Below are positions 11,401 through 22,947 of a DNA stretch of 64,000 nucleotides, piece by piece. How positions within the stretch are numbered: the first letter of the stretch is position 1; each line of letters starts with the position of its first letter. The DNA is from Mytilisepta virgata. Its lineage: Eukaryota; Mollusca; Bivalvia; Mytilida; Mytilidae. The translations under genes and the position numbers were made by a program. The stretch covers positions 66,634,314-66,698,313 of the forward strand of contig CM051521.1 in assembly GCA_028015205.1 (NCBI GenBank). The letters run 5' to 3'. Below the pieces are notes generated by a model that was not told the DNA's origin, ran no database searches, and saw nothing but the letters and a program-made list of their open reading frames with translations.

Positions 11401-12825
11401 TTTAAAACATGACATGAAATAAGTTCAATAACACAAGCATGGATTTACTGTAGTTTTATTGCGACACCTCTGAATAAAAAACAAGGAAGCAGAGAAAAAG
11501 AGGGAGGGCTGCAATAAACTACATCATTTTACCAGATGACTGTGCATAAAACACTGTTATTGACAAGTGATGTTTTCTTGCACAGGCAAATTTCGACAAG
11601 AGCAAGAACAAGAAACAGGAACTAAACAGGTAAAGCAAAATAACCACTTTAATATGAAAATAATGTTTAGAGAAAAAGGATAAAATCTTAAACCCTTGAT
11701 AAAAAAATTTTAATTCAGGAGCTTATCGGCAAAAATAACATTAAAATACACAATATTATAAAAACTTGTCAAAACGTTTTTTAACCTGTTTATTCATTTT
11801 ACTCTTTATGTCATTGATCTTTGGAATTAATTCAGCTATAATTAAGAAATAATTCATGGGGGTTAGAGAGGTATAGTGCTGGGCCTTTATATTCGGATAT
11901 TTTACACCAAGTGTATGCGAGGTATAAAATATGAATATAAAGGCCCAGCATAATTCTAATAGGGCAAATACGTTAATTTTGCTCATTTCAGTTGTCTAAC
12001 ATTGTTTTGGCTGTTCCATTTCTGTTGTGATTAATATGTTGCATTCTGTCCTTTTAAGTGCTTATTTTCATGAGATAACCATTTGCACAGTAAAATTATG
12101 TAATTCATCATTCACACAAGAAAAATTGATTAAACATGTTTAACAGACTTACTGTGGCAACGGTCACATCGTTCATAAATCAAGATGGCGCTGCATATGT
12201 AAATGTGTATTCCAGTGTAAAACAATGTTGTACACAATAATTGAGGTTGTATCACATGATTTCTTTGTAAAGATAAACAATTTCGTGTGAAAAAGACAAT
12301 TTTTCTTGTTAAAGTTCACACAATTCGTGTTCACATAAAAGCCTTTATACATGTACGCATGTGCTTGACGTGGATATATCAGGTATATGATATATGTTCT
12401 GCTGATTATGTATGGAGCATATTAATCTATCAAAGCGACACTTCAGCACATGTACACACTAGTAGGTTGGTGGTCTAATAAATTTCTGTTAGCTGATAAG
12501 TGCAGGTTATTGTATCACTCCTGAAGAAATATCTTCTATTATCTATTGCTACATAGCGGTAAATAATTATCTCCCTTGATTGAGGATGAAAGTTGTCAGT
12601 TATTTCACTTGCATGATACTATGAGATTGGTGTGGGATGTCAAATGTCAACAAAAAGAGATGAGACAATCAAAGGATAACATGTGCATGGATTAGGAAAA
12701 GTACTTTAATACTGATTTTTTTTTTGTAGGAAGTTATATTATTGTTGTTAGCATTCCTTGGATTGATTGCAGCTGTTTATATGTTTCTGTTCTGGCAGCT
12801 TTCTGGTAAAGGGAAAGAACTCTGA
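8401..12825 (+). CDS. TRIQK: TRIQK, triple QxxK/R motif tail-anchored ER membrane protein
   Basis: Three coding exons join in phase: 8401-8464 (ends in phase 1 before GTATAG), 11270-11355 (after TTTTTATAG, before GTAAGA) and 12730-12825 (after TTTTTTGTAG, stop TGA). The product is about 81 residues, against 86 for the human protein as I recall it. The three signature motifs are visible: QYRK near residue 17, QDYK near 24 and QKQR near 37. The last exon encodes a single hydrophobic helix, LLLLAFLGLIAAVYMFLF, then a short polar tail, so the protein is tail-anchored with its N terminus in the cytosol. The vertebrate family sits in the ER and has been linked to cell growth; the molecular role is poorly known. 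Intron 1 (2.8 kb) contains the repeats at 8798-10715. An acceptor at 8374 implies an upstream non-coding exon, which I did not find. Confidence 0.85.
8798..10715. mobile_element. Tandem-core repeat element in TRIQK intron 1
   Basis: The segments at 8798 and 9548 both begin with a motif like TTATCCCCTCACTTTCGAAG, containing the palindrome CACTTTCGAAGAAAGTG, then AGCGATTGTCTCC. From 9610 to 10640 there are about seven imperfect units (150-185 bp) with ATGCAGATGTGCAATAAGG, GGGGCCCAC and AAGCTTGTGACCTAA. The right end reads GGGGATCACTATCATTTCCG then ACAGTACAGATTTCT. The same terminus in inverted orientation starts the repeat at 13028. One AGCTCACC-type copy (9041-9548) is nested inside. No coding sequence. 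Confidence 0.55.
9041..9548. mobile_element. AGCTCACC/GGTGAGC repeat, copy 2 (short)
   Basis: A 0.5-kb copy with the shared internal words GTCATCACTTGGCGTCCGTC and CTGAAACCACTTGG. It ends GATACAGGCTCCTGGGAGCC then TCTAGTT. Its left edge is altered (AGCTGCCAGGTGAGC). It is nested in the tandem-core element around it. Confidence 0.6.
11586..11629 (+). other. Candidate 44-nt cassette exon of TRIQK
   Basis: Between the second and third coding exons, a 44-nt block is framed by a good acceptor (TTCTTGCACAG) and a good donor (AAACAG|GTAAAG). It encodes ANFDKSKNKKQELN in the frame entering from exon 11270-11355. Because 44 is not a multiple of three, inclusion would shift the last exon into a frame that stops within eight codons and loses the transmembrane helix. 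It may be a real alternative exon making a soluble form, or a chance match. No transcript evidence is available here. Confidence 0.35.
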
Positions 12826-12953
12826 TCTCTTCAAGCACTGTGAATGGAAGAAAAGAGCAAAGTTATTTGTTTGCTGAAAACATATGCCAATTGGCTGATT
12901 CTTCTTATATATTTAAATGGAGCAAATTTGATTTTATCTTTATGTGATATAAA

Positions 12954-12959
12954 AATAAA
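12954..12959 (+). terminator. Polyadenylation signal of TRIQK
   Basis: A canonical AATAAA lies 129 bases after the TRIQK stop codon, in an AT-rich 3' untranslated region. No other AATAAA was noticed closer to the stop. Confidence 0.65.
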
Positions 12960-13027
12960 ACCTGTTTCATTGAAGCCGTTGTAAGGTTCAAATACGTCCT
13001 TGAAAAAATTGAGAGTAATTGAACTAG

Positions 13028-13767
13028 AAATCTATATTGTCGGAATCGATAGTGATCCCCGCACTTCCTGTAAGTAGTTGGGCCACTAACCTGTAGACAA
13101 AAATATTAAACCTTATTCCCATCCAAAAGTATAAATCTGTACTGTCAGAATCGACAGTGATCTCCGTACCCCCTGCAGGTAGTTGGGCCACTTACCTATA
13201 GTCAAAAATATAAAATCTTATTCCCATCCAAAAGTAGTATGCACTCATTCTATGAAGAAATTAAATCAATAAACCTAATTAAAAATGAAAAAACCTTATA
13301 GTTCACAAGCTTTACACTGACAGTTTTTGAATTTTGACCTGATCAAGCCCCCAATTTAAAAATCGATCTTCTAAATCCTTATTGTGTAACTAAATATAGT
13401 GTAGGACAATACTATATATAAGCAAAATGAACTAGACTAAGGCAGTCTGAATCGACAACTATCCCCGTACTCCCCACATGTTGTATCCCTGTGCACCTTT
13501 TTCGCAATCATACCTTTGAATACAGGTCCAAATTTTGGAAAATTAAAATTCCTAAACCTTATTGCACATCTGCAACAGTGTATGAAAATACCATTTAGAA
13601 ATAAAATGTATAAAATGAAAAATGAAAGAAAAGTTTCAGTCACCAGCTTATAATTCCCAATTTTTGAAATATAAATCAAATCCATGAAAGCAAAAACAAA
13701 AGAGGAGTTTAGGTCACAAGGTTAAATTGACAATTTCTGAAAATCGATCCGGGGTGGGCCCCAATTT
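13028..13767. repeat. Inverted copy of the tandem-core repeat
   Basis: The left edge ATTGTCGGAATCGATAGTG and a second edge at 13133 (TACTGTCAGAATCGACAGTG) are inverted matches to the right end of the element at 9548-10715. The middle (13230-13430) is the reverse of its core, with AAGCTTTACACTGACAG. A third related edge at 13440 resembles the arm of the element at 4263-5704. The segment lies just downstream of the TRIQK poly(A) signal and has no gene. Confidence 0.5.
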
Positions 13768-14135
13768 TTAGCTCACCTGTCCTTAAAGGACTTGAGCTTT
13801 TGCCATCACTTGGCGTCCGTCCATCATAAACTTTTTCAAAGATCTTCTCTGAAACCACTGAATCAATTACAGCCATACTTAGTCTGAATGATCCTTAGGA
13901 TATCTAGAATAAAGTTTGTGTTTTATTTTCTTGTCCCTCGAGAAACATGGCCACCATGACAAGATCTACCTGCTGTGAAATTTTCAGACGATTCGGTCAA
14001 CCCTTTGTTGGGTTATTGCCCCTGAATTGTTAATTTTTAGGAAAATTTGCAGTTTTAGGTTGCTATCTTGAATGTTATTATAAAGACAAACTGTAAACAG
14101 TAAAAATGTTTATTTATTTGTTCATTGAGGGAACC
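13768..14135. mobile_element. AGCTCACC repeat, copy 3 (right-truncated)
   Basis: Starts TTTTTAGCTCACCTGTCC followed by GAGCTTTTGCCATCACTTGG, and runs into CAAGATCTACCTGCTGTGAA and AAGACAAACTGTAAAC, words shared with the other copies. It then stops abruptly near AAAAATGTTTATTTATTTG. Confidence 0.55.
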
Positions 14136-15570
14136 TCTCTTTTTTCGTTGCATTTTTAAGAAAATCGCCTGTCCAGTTTTTTTTTGTAAGAACAGCTCAA
14201 AATATGGATTTATGGTAGTTATGTCAAAATGCATTTATTTTACTATTTTCAAGGAATAATTTATATAAGTATCAAAACTATTAAATTTTTTAATGAAAAT
14301 TGTAAAAATGATTATGTTCTAGATATTATATATAAAATTTGCTTGAAAAGTTTGAAACATTTTAACATTTCCATGGCAACAAAAAGGTGAAAATGTCCTG
14401 TTTCCGGGTCCCACAATTTCATGAAAAATTGAGAACTCATAGATTTAAATATTTCCATTATAATAAAACAATAAAATTCATATGTCCCCAATCTCATTTC
14501 CATGGAAACGGATGCTATATTAACTCCTGTTAAACACATTAATAAAGTATTTTTGGCGTTTTGTAAGAAAATTAATCACTGAAAGCAGTTTTCAGGGCAT
14601 AAGTTTTGTCCCCCGCTGGAATACAATGCAGGGACATGGAAATGCTGGGTGTCCACCCGTCTGTCCGTTCGTCCCTATTGTGAGGACTCTCACCCCTACA
14701 TTTATTTGCCGATTTTGATGAAATTCATATGGAAGACTTTTTTGATAGTATCAAGATCAAGTTCAAATTCGAATAACAAAGTACTGAGCATCTATAGTTT
14801 GTTGGATCTATCTAACTTGCATTGTGGCGCAATGTATATTCAGCTATGAAACATGCCTCATGCCTCATGCATGGCATGTGTTTTTTTTATGAAGAATACT
14901 GCATAGTTTTCCCTTTTTATATTCTAAATAGAAATAAAAAAAAAAACCACCAAAATATGAATGTAATAGGCTCTGACCTGCATGAAGTAACCCTTCCTTC
15001 AGCTAACCATATCCCTACTAAATCATTGCTCTACAGTACAAGAGTGGGCTCTAAAGTAGATGAAGACCAGAAAATCAATGGTCATTTTTATTAATGAAGT
15101 CAAAATACTGTGTCCTCATAATTTCTGCCATGTAAAAGACAACCAGTTACTGAAATATCTAATAATTCAAAGCATCAGCAATGATGAAGTCGTCCATAAA
15201 CATGAAACTTTGTTGTTTGAAAAAATATTCTCCCAAATCAACGACGTTGATCAATATTCAACACATACACGCTTCGGCAAAAAAAGACTTTGCTTGAATT
15301 GACATTGATATAGTTCCCAAATGCTTTCCAAGCAACAGAGCAACTTTTTGAGTTTTAATTGTTAAACATTTGATTCGATTCACTGCTACGAAGCGTTGAC
15401 ATTTTGTCAGACGATAAATGCACGCAACGTGCTTTTTCAACGTTCGTCAAATTCACCAGATTAAACGCTCAAGTGATCAGAACTTTATGGAACTTTTCAA
15501 TTCCAGTTATCTCCCTGTGACTGCAAACCTTACCTTAAAGACAATCTTTCAAATTTTTTTCGTCATCTTT
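14136..15570. other. No recognisable gene; one CCCCGC-type repeat edge
   Basis: Open frames here are short and AT-driven. Near 14600 the words TTTGTCCCCCGCTGG and GTCCACCCGTCTGTCCGTTC resemble the edges of the GCCCCC/GTCCGTCCG repeat family at 20.4-22.9 kb. Otherwise nothing was recognised. Confidence 0.4.
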
Positions 15571-16555
15571 TTAAACTTTAAAAAATCTTCTCCTCTGAAT
15601 CTACAAAATCAATTTCAGCTAAACTTAGGCTTACAGATCCTTAGGGTAGGTAGTATAAATTTTGTGTTTTATTTTCTCAAATGCATTTTTTTGCTCAAAT
15701 CTCAAAAACTAAAGTAGTTAGAGCAAATATGATAGGTTGTAAAAATGTTTATGAGGTCAAGATCTACCTGCCATGAAATTTTCAGATGAATCGGTGAACC
15801 CATCTTTGGGTTATTGCTCCTGAATTGTTAATTCTAAGTAAATTTTGCAGGTCATTGACTTCAATATTATTATAGATAAAGACAAACTGTAAACATTAAA
15901 AATTTTCAACAAAGTAAGATCTACAATTAAGTCAACACGACCAAAATCGTCAATTATCCCTTATAGGAGTTTTTGCCCTTGAAAGATTAGTTACATGTAA
16001 ACAAAATAATGGACTGACATATTGTCACAGATGTTTAGATCAAAACTTGATATAAATTAAATGGTAGCTGTACAAGTAAAATGGAGGGTCAGTGGTCAAG
16101 ATCATTGTAAAAGTCCATAGCAACCAATGAAAAAGTCCATAGCAACCATATATATTTGGGTTAAGGACCTTATAATTTACCTGTACAAGTCAAAAAGAAA
16201 GGTCAAGAGTCAAGGTCATTGAAAAAATCCATAGCAACCAATGAAAAAGCCCTAACAACCATATCTATTTGGGTTCAGATTCTATATTTTAGCTGTACAG
16301 GCCAATATTAAGGAGAAAATTGTATGCATAAAATAAAAAATAAAAGGGGAGTTTAGGTCGCAAGCTTGAATTTCTAATTTTCAAAATTCGACCCCTGTGA
16401 GCCCCAATTTTTTAAAATGAAAATTCTAAAACATTTTTGCGCATCTTAGGATACAAAAAAGTGTAATAACATTAAAATGCAAAAATAATCATTGATGCAA
16501 GATCTACACAAAAATAACAGGTGAGTGATTTAGGCTCTTGGGAGCATCTTGTTAG
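15571..16555. mobile_element. AGCTCACC-family body and right end, with a two-unit internal repeat
   Basis: Contains AAATCTTCTCCTCTGAA, GGTTATTGCTCCTGAATTG and AAGATCTAC shared with the other copies. It ends ACAGGTGAGTGATTTAGGCT then CTTGGGAGC. Inside, 16065-16300 holds two copies of a unit of about 118 bp with GGTCAAGATCATTG and CCATAGCAACCAATGAAAAA. It abuts a new left end at 16556, so two family members lie end to end. Confidence 0.5.
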
Positions 16556-16812
16556 CTCACCTGTCCTAAAAGGACGTGAGCTTTTGCCGTCACTTGGCGT
16601 CCGTTGTCAGGCTTAAACTTTTTCAAAGATCTTCTCCTCTGAAACCACTGAACCAATGACAAACCATACTCAGTCTAAATGATCCATGGCTAAAAATAGA
16701 ACATGGGGTTAAACTACAGTTTTTGTCTTGCCTTGACGGAGTCAAAAGGCGAGACATAGGTATGCTGTTTCCAGCGTCGGCGGGGACGATGATGATGGCG
16801 TCAACAATGTAT

Positions 16813-17812
16813 TAGTTTGTGATTAGCTCAGTTTTATGGGGATCCACTAGTGGTAGGTCAGTGATAATTGGTATGCAGATGTATTACCATTGCCACATCT
16901 CATTGCCATGGAGATTATTTGGCTCCGCCCCCTCAGTCATGGTCTATTGACTTTGAATGGTTTGCTTACTTTACATATATTAGTTTGTGATTAGGTCAGT
17001 TTATGGGGATCCATTAGTGGTAGGTCAATGATAATTGGTATGCAAATGTATTACCATTGCCACATCTCATTGCCATGGAGATTTTTTGGCTCCACCCCAT
17101 CAGTCATGGTCTATTGACTGAATGGTTTGCTTACTTTACATGTATTAGTTTGTGATTAGGTCAGTTTACGGGGATCCACGAGTGGTAGGTCAATGATAAT
17201 TGGTGTGCAGATGTATTACCGTTGCTACATCTCATTGCCATGGAGATTATTTGGCTCCACCCCCTCGGTCATGATCTATTGACCTTGAATGGTTTGCTTA
17301 CTTTACATGTATTAGTTTGTGATTAGGTCAGTTTATGGGGATCCACTAGTGGTAGGTCAATGATAATTGGTATGCAGATGTATTACCATTGCTACATCTC
17401 ATTGCCATGGAGATTATTTGGCTCCACCCCTCAGTCATGGTCTATTGACTTTGAATGGTTTGCTTACTTTACATGTATTAGTTTGTGATTAGGTCAGTTT
17501 ATGGGGATCCACTAGTGGTAGGTCAATGGTAAGTAGTATGCAGATGTATTACCATTGCTACATCTCATTGCCATTGAGATTATTTGGCTTCACCCCCTCA
17601 GTCATGGTCTATTGACTTTGAATGGTTTGCTTACTTTACATGTATTAGTTTGTGATTAGGTCAGTTTATGGGGATCCACTAGTGGTAGGTCAATGATAAT
17701 TGGTGTGCAGATGTATTATCATTGCCACATCTCATTGCCATGGAGATTATTTGGCTCCACCCCCTCAGTCATTGTCTATTGACTTTGAATGGTTTGCTTA
17801 CTTTACATTTAT
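16813..17812. repeat. Six tandem units of about 167 bp
   Basis: Units start TAGTTTGTGATTAGGTCAGT at 16813, 16981, 17146, 17313, 17479 and 17646. All contain GGGGATCCACTAGTGGTAGG, CATTGCCATGGAGATTATTT and TCAGTCATGGTCTATTGAC. Units differ by only a few percent, which suggests recent expansion or gene conversion. Confidence 0.8.
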
Positions 17813-18075
17813 TATGAGTCTGGTGAAGAGGAACCTTGAGGGATCCTGCACTGGAAATCAACTATAAGTAACTATAAGTAACTATAAGTAAACAAACAAA
17901 ATTATATTTTATTGGACACAAAGCCAAGCAAAAAGATTTTTGTCTCGCCATGATGAGGTTGGGTTGAAAAGCTACACATAGGTATGCTAATTCGTGCATA
18001 TTCATTGACTAAATATTTGCATAATTTACATGTTAAAGTATTGCTATCAGTGGCGGATCCAGAACTTTTTGTAAA

Positions 18076-18105
18076 GGGGGGGGGGGGGGGGGGGGGGGGG
18101 GGGGG
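18076..18105 (+). repeat. Run of 30 G
   Basis: Thirty consecutive G follow GTAAA and precede CGCTGACTG. It lies inside the CAGTGGCGGATCC-edged insert. It could form G-quadruplexes, and its true length may be misassembled. Confidence 0.8.
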
Positions 18106-18740
18106 CGCTGACTGACTTAAGAGGGCCCACTCCAGTCACGCATCAGTGATTCCCTATATAATCAACCAAATTTTTCCCACAAAATTTTTGTATTTAGGTT
18201 TGGTTGGGAATGACTTATAATAAGTCAATGGTATTTGGTATCCAGTTGTATTAGCATTCACACATCTCATTTAAATGGAGATTGTTTAACCATGTAACTC
18301 AGTCATGGTTCATTGACTTTGAATATTTGCATAACTTGTGTAAGGTGTTAAGGTATTGCTATTATGATTTGAACATTTGCATAATCAAAATTACAAAAAG
18401 GCGAGACATATCTCTGTGATAACAGTTTATTGACTTATATCTCAAAAACTAAAACATTTAGAGCTAAACTGACATGGGCTAAAAATGTTCATCAGGTCAA
18501 TATTTAGCTGCCATAACATTTTCAGACGAATCAGTCAACCCTTTTGTTTGGTTATTGCCTCTGAATTCAATGAAATTTTGCAGTTTTAGGTTATTATCCT
18601 GAATATTATTATAGATAAAGACAAACTGTAAACATAAAAAATGTTCACCACAGAAAGATCTACAAATCAGTCAACATTTTCAAAATTGTAAATTGACCCC
18701 TCATAGGAGTTTTTGCCCTTTAAAGACCATTTTTCACATT

Positions 18741-19830
18741 TTTAGCTCACATTACCAAAAGCCATGTGAGCTTATGTCATCACTTGGCGTCCATCGTCCG
18801 TTGACTTTTCACATTTTAGTCTTCTCTGAAACCACTGGGCCAAATGAAATTAAATTTGGCAGGAAGCATCTATGTAAGGTCCTTAATAAAGATTATTACG
18901 ATCATCACATCCCGATCGGACAAAAAACATGGCCGCCATGGGCAATTGCTGATATTAATTGGCTGAGTTTTCAAAAATCTTATCCTCTGAAACTGCTAGG
19001 CCAAATGGAACAAAACTTGACAGGAAGCATATATGGGAGGTCCTTTATAAAGCTTCCTCATTTTCTCCCAATCAGAATACAAATATAATCGCCATGGGCA
19101 GTTCTTGTTTCTGATTTGCTGATATAAAAAAATCTCCTCCTCTGAAGTCCCTTGGCCAAATGGAAGGAAACTTGACAGAAAACATCTAATTGGGAGGTTC
19201 TATACAAAATTTCCTCATTTCGTCCTTATCAGGCAACAAACATGGCCGTCATGGGCAGTTCTTGTCTTTCATCGGTTGATAATCTTCTTTGAAACTGCTT
19301 GGTCAAAGGGAACGATACTTGACGGGAAGCATCTTTTGGAGTTTTTTTTACAAATTTTCCTATTTTGTCCAGATCAGGCGACAAACATGGCTAACATGGG
19401 CAATTCTTGTTTTTGATTTGTTGATTTAAAAAAAATCTTTTTCTCTTAAACTGATTGGCCAAGTAGAGCCAAACTTGACAGAAAGTGTCTATGAAATATA
19501 AAAAAAAAATCTACAGAACTGCAGAATTGCTTGAAACTTAATCATCATGGTCTGAATGTTGGGCTCTTAAGGTGCTCACAAGTGTTGTTACTCTGGTGCC
19601 GATCCCTAATTCAAAATGGCCTTCAGCAGAGGACTTAGTTTAACATAAGACCCTATGGGAAATACATGCAAAAATCTTCTGTAGAAGGACCTTCATGAAG
19701 AAAAATTTGGTTCCTACAAGGCTTACCACACTTCATAATGATAGGGAGAAGTGACTTATCTGAGGTACATCAATAAAAAATGCTTTTATGCCATGTGAGC
19801 AATACAGGCTCAGCCCTCTGAGCCTCTAGT
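18741..19830. mobile_element. AGCTCACC/TGTGAGC repeat, copy 5
   Basis: Starts TTTAGCTCACATTACC and ends GCCATGTGAGCAATACAGGC then GAGCCTCTAGTT. The interior has four to five imperfect modules with CTGGGCCAAATGAAATTAAA, GACAGGAAGCATCTATG and AAACATGGCCGCCATGGGCA. This is a subfamily distinct from copies 1 and 6. The 131-codon open frame at 18693-19088 is repeat sequence, not a gene. Confidence 0.6.
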
Positions 19831-20440
19831 TCATTAGGATAATTGATTTAATTTCTTTGTAGAATGAATGTATACTATTTTTGGATGGGAATAAGGTTTT
19901 ATATTTTTGACTATAGGTAATTGGTCCAACTACTTCCAAGGGGTGTGGGAATCACTGTCGATTTCAACAGTACAGATTTCTAGTATTGATTTTGTTTGTA
20001 TAATGTACTTAAAACTATGTCATTGGTGATTGGGTATGTAATATAATTATCATTTCTGCATATGATATATATGTTCTTTTAATGTAAAATTACTCAGGAG
20101 GAAAGCTGATTTCAGAAAATGTTTACTGAATTGTCAAATGTTATTTTTTTTACCAGGAGTAAATTTTAAACTGGATATTGCAATGGAAAAAATCAGGTAT
20201 TATTTTTGCAATATATGAAAGAAAATTGATAAATTTAAAATAAAATATCATATCATATGTTTAAATAACATTTGAATATATTTTCTAGTAATACACATAC
20301 TATTTTTTAAAAAAATATGAAAATGGAAACCAGTTGTTGTTTCATTACTCTAGAAACATTACATTGTAATATTGAAGTTTTGCTTCTTACCTATTTTGTG
20401 TACTTATGTCATGTGTCAAATGTGTGAATTATTATCAGTG
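19831..20440. other. Repeat end fragment, then no recognisable feature
   Basis: 19831-19985 is the terminal module of the tandem-core repeat: TAAGGTTTTATATTTTTGAC, then CCAACTACTTCC, then CGATTTCAACAGTACAGATT. From 19986 to 20440 the DNA is AT-rich and I see no gene. Confidence 0.45.
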
Positions 20441-20443
20441 GTT

Positions 20444-20865
20444 TTTATGCCCCCAACGAAAGTACGGAAGGCATATGAATTTACCCTTGTACTTCCATTT
20501 GTCCGTCTGGATATAGATACATGGTTTGTTCTGCCATCTCCTCCTACATTTTAGGAGCTACAGCTTTAATATTTTTTAGGATGTTTATACACATAATGAA
20601 GGTGTGCATGTCCTCAGGATTTTGATTTTTTTCAAATATTCTCAAAATGACAGGTAGTTGCACTTAGTCATTTTTTTATGAGACGAACAGTCGGGGGGGG
20701 GGGGGGGGGGGGGGGCATATTAATTTACCCTTGTCTGTCTGTTCGGTCATCTGTTCATCCGTCCGGACATAGATACATGTTTTATCCGGCTATCTCCTCC
20801 TACAGTTTTGGAGCTGTTTTGAGTTTTCAAAATGACAAGTGGTTGGACTTGTAGTCATTTTTAGC
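20444..20865. repeat. GCCCCC/GTCCGTCCGG repeat, two tandem partial copies with a 23-G run
   Basis: Copies carry ATGCCCCC, CATATGAATTTACCCTTG, GGATATAGATACATG, GGCTATCTCCTCCTAC and AAAATGACAGGTAGTTG. The run of 23 G at 20693-20715 marks the start of the second copy. The last bases, TAGTCATTTTT, lead directly into the AGCTCACC copy at 20866. Confidence 0.6.
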
Positions 20866-22092
20866 TCACCTGGCCCTAATGGCCATGTGAGCTTATGCCA
20901 TCACTTGGCTTCCATTGTCATCGTCCGTTGTTGTAAACTATTTCAAGGATCTTCTCCTCAGAAACTACTGGGCCAAATACTTCAAAACTTTAAGTAAATG
21001 TTCCTTAGGGTCTCTAGTTTATAAATTATATCTGAGGTTTTGATCCATAATAAAACATGGCCATCATTGCTAAAAATAGAATAAATATAATAGGGGTAAA
21101 CTGAAGCTTTTGTCTTATATCTAAAAAACTAAAGCGTTTACAGCAAAACTGACATGGGGGTAAAAATGTTCATCAGTTCAAGATCTACCTGCCATGACAT
21201 TTTCTGATAAATTGGTCAACCCTTTGTTGGGTTATTGCCCCTGAATTGTTAATTTTAAGGAAATTTTGCAGTTTTGGGTTATTATCTTGAATATTATCAT
21301 AGATAAAGACAAAATGTAAACAGCAAAAATGTTCAACAAAGTAAGATCTACAAATAAGTCATGACCAAAATCATTGATTGACCACTTATAGGAGTTTTCC
21401 CCCTTTAAAGACAGCAACCGGCATAAACCTTCCTTTAAAGATCTTTTCTTCTGAAACCGCTGGGCCAATTGGGACCAAACTTTGGTGGAATAGTCCCTTC
21501 CAAAATTATGTCCGGCATCGCCGACTTCCAACCGACATGGCTGCTGGTACTAAAAATAGGAAAAAGGGGGGATGAATTTCAAAAATCTTCTTCTATGAAA
21601 CTACAAGGCAAATTGAAACCAAACTTGGCAGTAATGGTCCTTAGGAGGTTCTCTTTGAGAAATATGTCCGATGACCCGAACTGTTAACCAAGATGGCCAC
21701 CACAGCCGAACTTAGTTTAACATAGGGCCCAATGGGAAAATTCATTGAAAAATCTTCTTGTCTGAAACCACTTGATATATTGGAACTAGACTTTGCAGCA
21801 ATTGTCCTTAGGAGGTCCTCTTTCAGAAATATGTCTGATTTCGTGAACTGTGAACCACGATGTCCGCATAGCCAGTTGGAACAAAACTTAGCAGTAATGG
21901 TCCTTAGATGGTTCTCTTTAGAAATGTTTCTGTTGACCTGGACTGTCAACCAAGATGACTGCCATAGCTGAACTTAGTTCAATATAGAACCCTATAGAAA
22001 AATCAGCCAAATTGACTGCAACACTTTTAGTCCTGCTCAAGGTGAAAAGTTAAATCCAGGTGAGCGATACAGGCTCTTGAGAGCCTCTTGTT
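20866..22092. mobile_element. AGCTCACC/GGTGAGC repeat, copy 6
   Basis: Starts TTTTTAGCTCACCTGGCCC and ends CAGGTGAGCGATACAGGCTC then GAGAGCCTCTTGTT. The interior from 21440 to 22020 is a run of modules with GGGCCAATTGGGACCAAAC, CTTGGCAGTAATGGTCCTTA and AACCAAGATGGCC. It is the copy closest to copy 1 in sequence. No gene. Confidence 0.65.
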
Positions 22093-22947
22093 TTTCATAC
22101 TACCTTCATTGTTTATAATGTCTTATGGTCAGGCAGGGGCATCATTTGTGTCTTACAGACACACTTCATTTAAAAAAAAATCACTCCTAACTAAACAACT
22201 TTGTCCATATTTATCAAGTGCTGGCGGGGGCATAATTCTTTTCTAGTTTTTCTCTTATGCTAATTGGTACAGTTTGGGAGCTACAGCTTTGATATTTTGT
22301 AGGATGTTTATACACATAAGGGAGCAACCATTTGATTTTTAAGGGGGGAGGGGGAGCATGGAAGGAATTTGACAAAAAAGGCAGGATGCAAGATTTGGTG
22401 AAAAAGTCAGGATGAACAATGTAGTGAAAAAAAGCATGAACCTAGGAAAAAAAGTCTCGAAATTTTGCTGAAAAAAAAGGCAGAACTTAAGATTACTTCC
22501 ATGCCCCCCCATAAAAATCAAATGGTTGCTCCCTAATGGGGGTGTGGATGTCCACAGGATTTTGATTTTTTTTCAAATATTCTCAAAATGACAGGTGGTT
22601 GGACTTAGTCATTTTTTTTCGTACTATCTGCATAAAGGGGACATGGTTTGTCCAGCTAGCTCCTATTTTGTAGGATGTTTATGCCCATAATGGAGGTGTG
22701 TATGTCCACAGGATTTTGATTGTTATGCCCCCGCGACAAACAGTCAGGGGCATATTATTTTACCCTTGTCCGTTCGTCCGTCCGGATATAGACACATGCT
22801 TTGTCCGGCTATCTCCTCCTACAGTTTTGGAGCTACAGCTTTAATATTTTGTAGGATGTTTATACACATAATGGAGGTGTGTATGTCCTCAGGATTTTAA
22901 TTTTTTCAAATATTCTCAAAATGACAGGTAGTTGGACTTAGTCATTT
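22093..22947. repeat. Further GCCCCC/GTCCGTCCGG repeat copies
   Basis: Partial units begin near 22230, 22540, 22640 and 22724, each with TTTGTAGGATGTTTATAC and AAAATGACAGGTGGTTGGA or close variants. The last starts TTATGCCCCCGCGACAAAC and includes GTCCGTTCGTCCGTCCGG. A short inverted pair, AGGGAGCAACCATTTGATTT (22319) and AAATCAAATGGTTGCTCCCT (22515), brackets a purine-rich 0.2-kb insert. Confidence 0.55.

Larger units (their letters stand above)
16729..18425. mobile_element. GTCTCGCC/GGCGAGAC inverted-repeat element with tandem core
   Basis: The left edge is TTGTCTTGCCTTGACGGAGT then AAAAGGCGAGACATAGG. An internal second edge at 17940 reads TTTGTCTCGCCATGATGAGG, and the right edge is AAAAGGCGAGACATATCTC. 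The core is the 167-bp tandem array at 16813-17812. An unrelated piece starting CAGTGGCGGATCCAGAAC (18049) followed by a G homopolymer is embedded near the right; that motif resembles the end of hAT-type miniature elements. No coding sequence. Confidence 0.5.
16556..18740. mobile_element. AGCTCACC repeat, copy 4, split by a nested element
   Basis: The left part, 16556-16728, starts TTAGCTCACCTGTCC. The right part resumes at about 18426 with TTGACTTATATCTCAAAAAC and runs to the next copy at 18741. The two parts read as continuous family sequence once the GTCTCGCC-type insert at 16729-18425 is set aside. Confidence 0.55.

Noticed and set aside
18693..19088. 131-codon plus-strand open frame
   Set aside because: It is repeat sequence shared, with stops, by other AGCTCACC copies; no domain.
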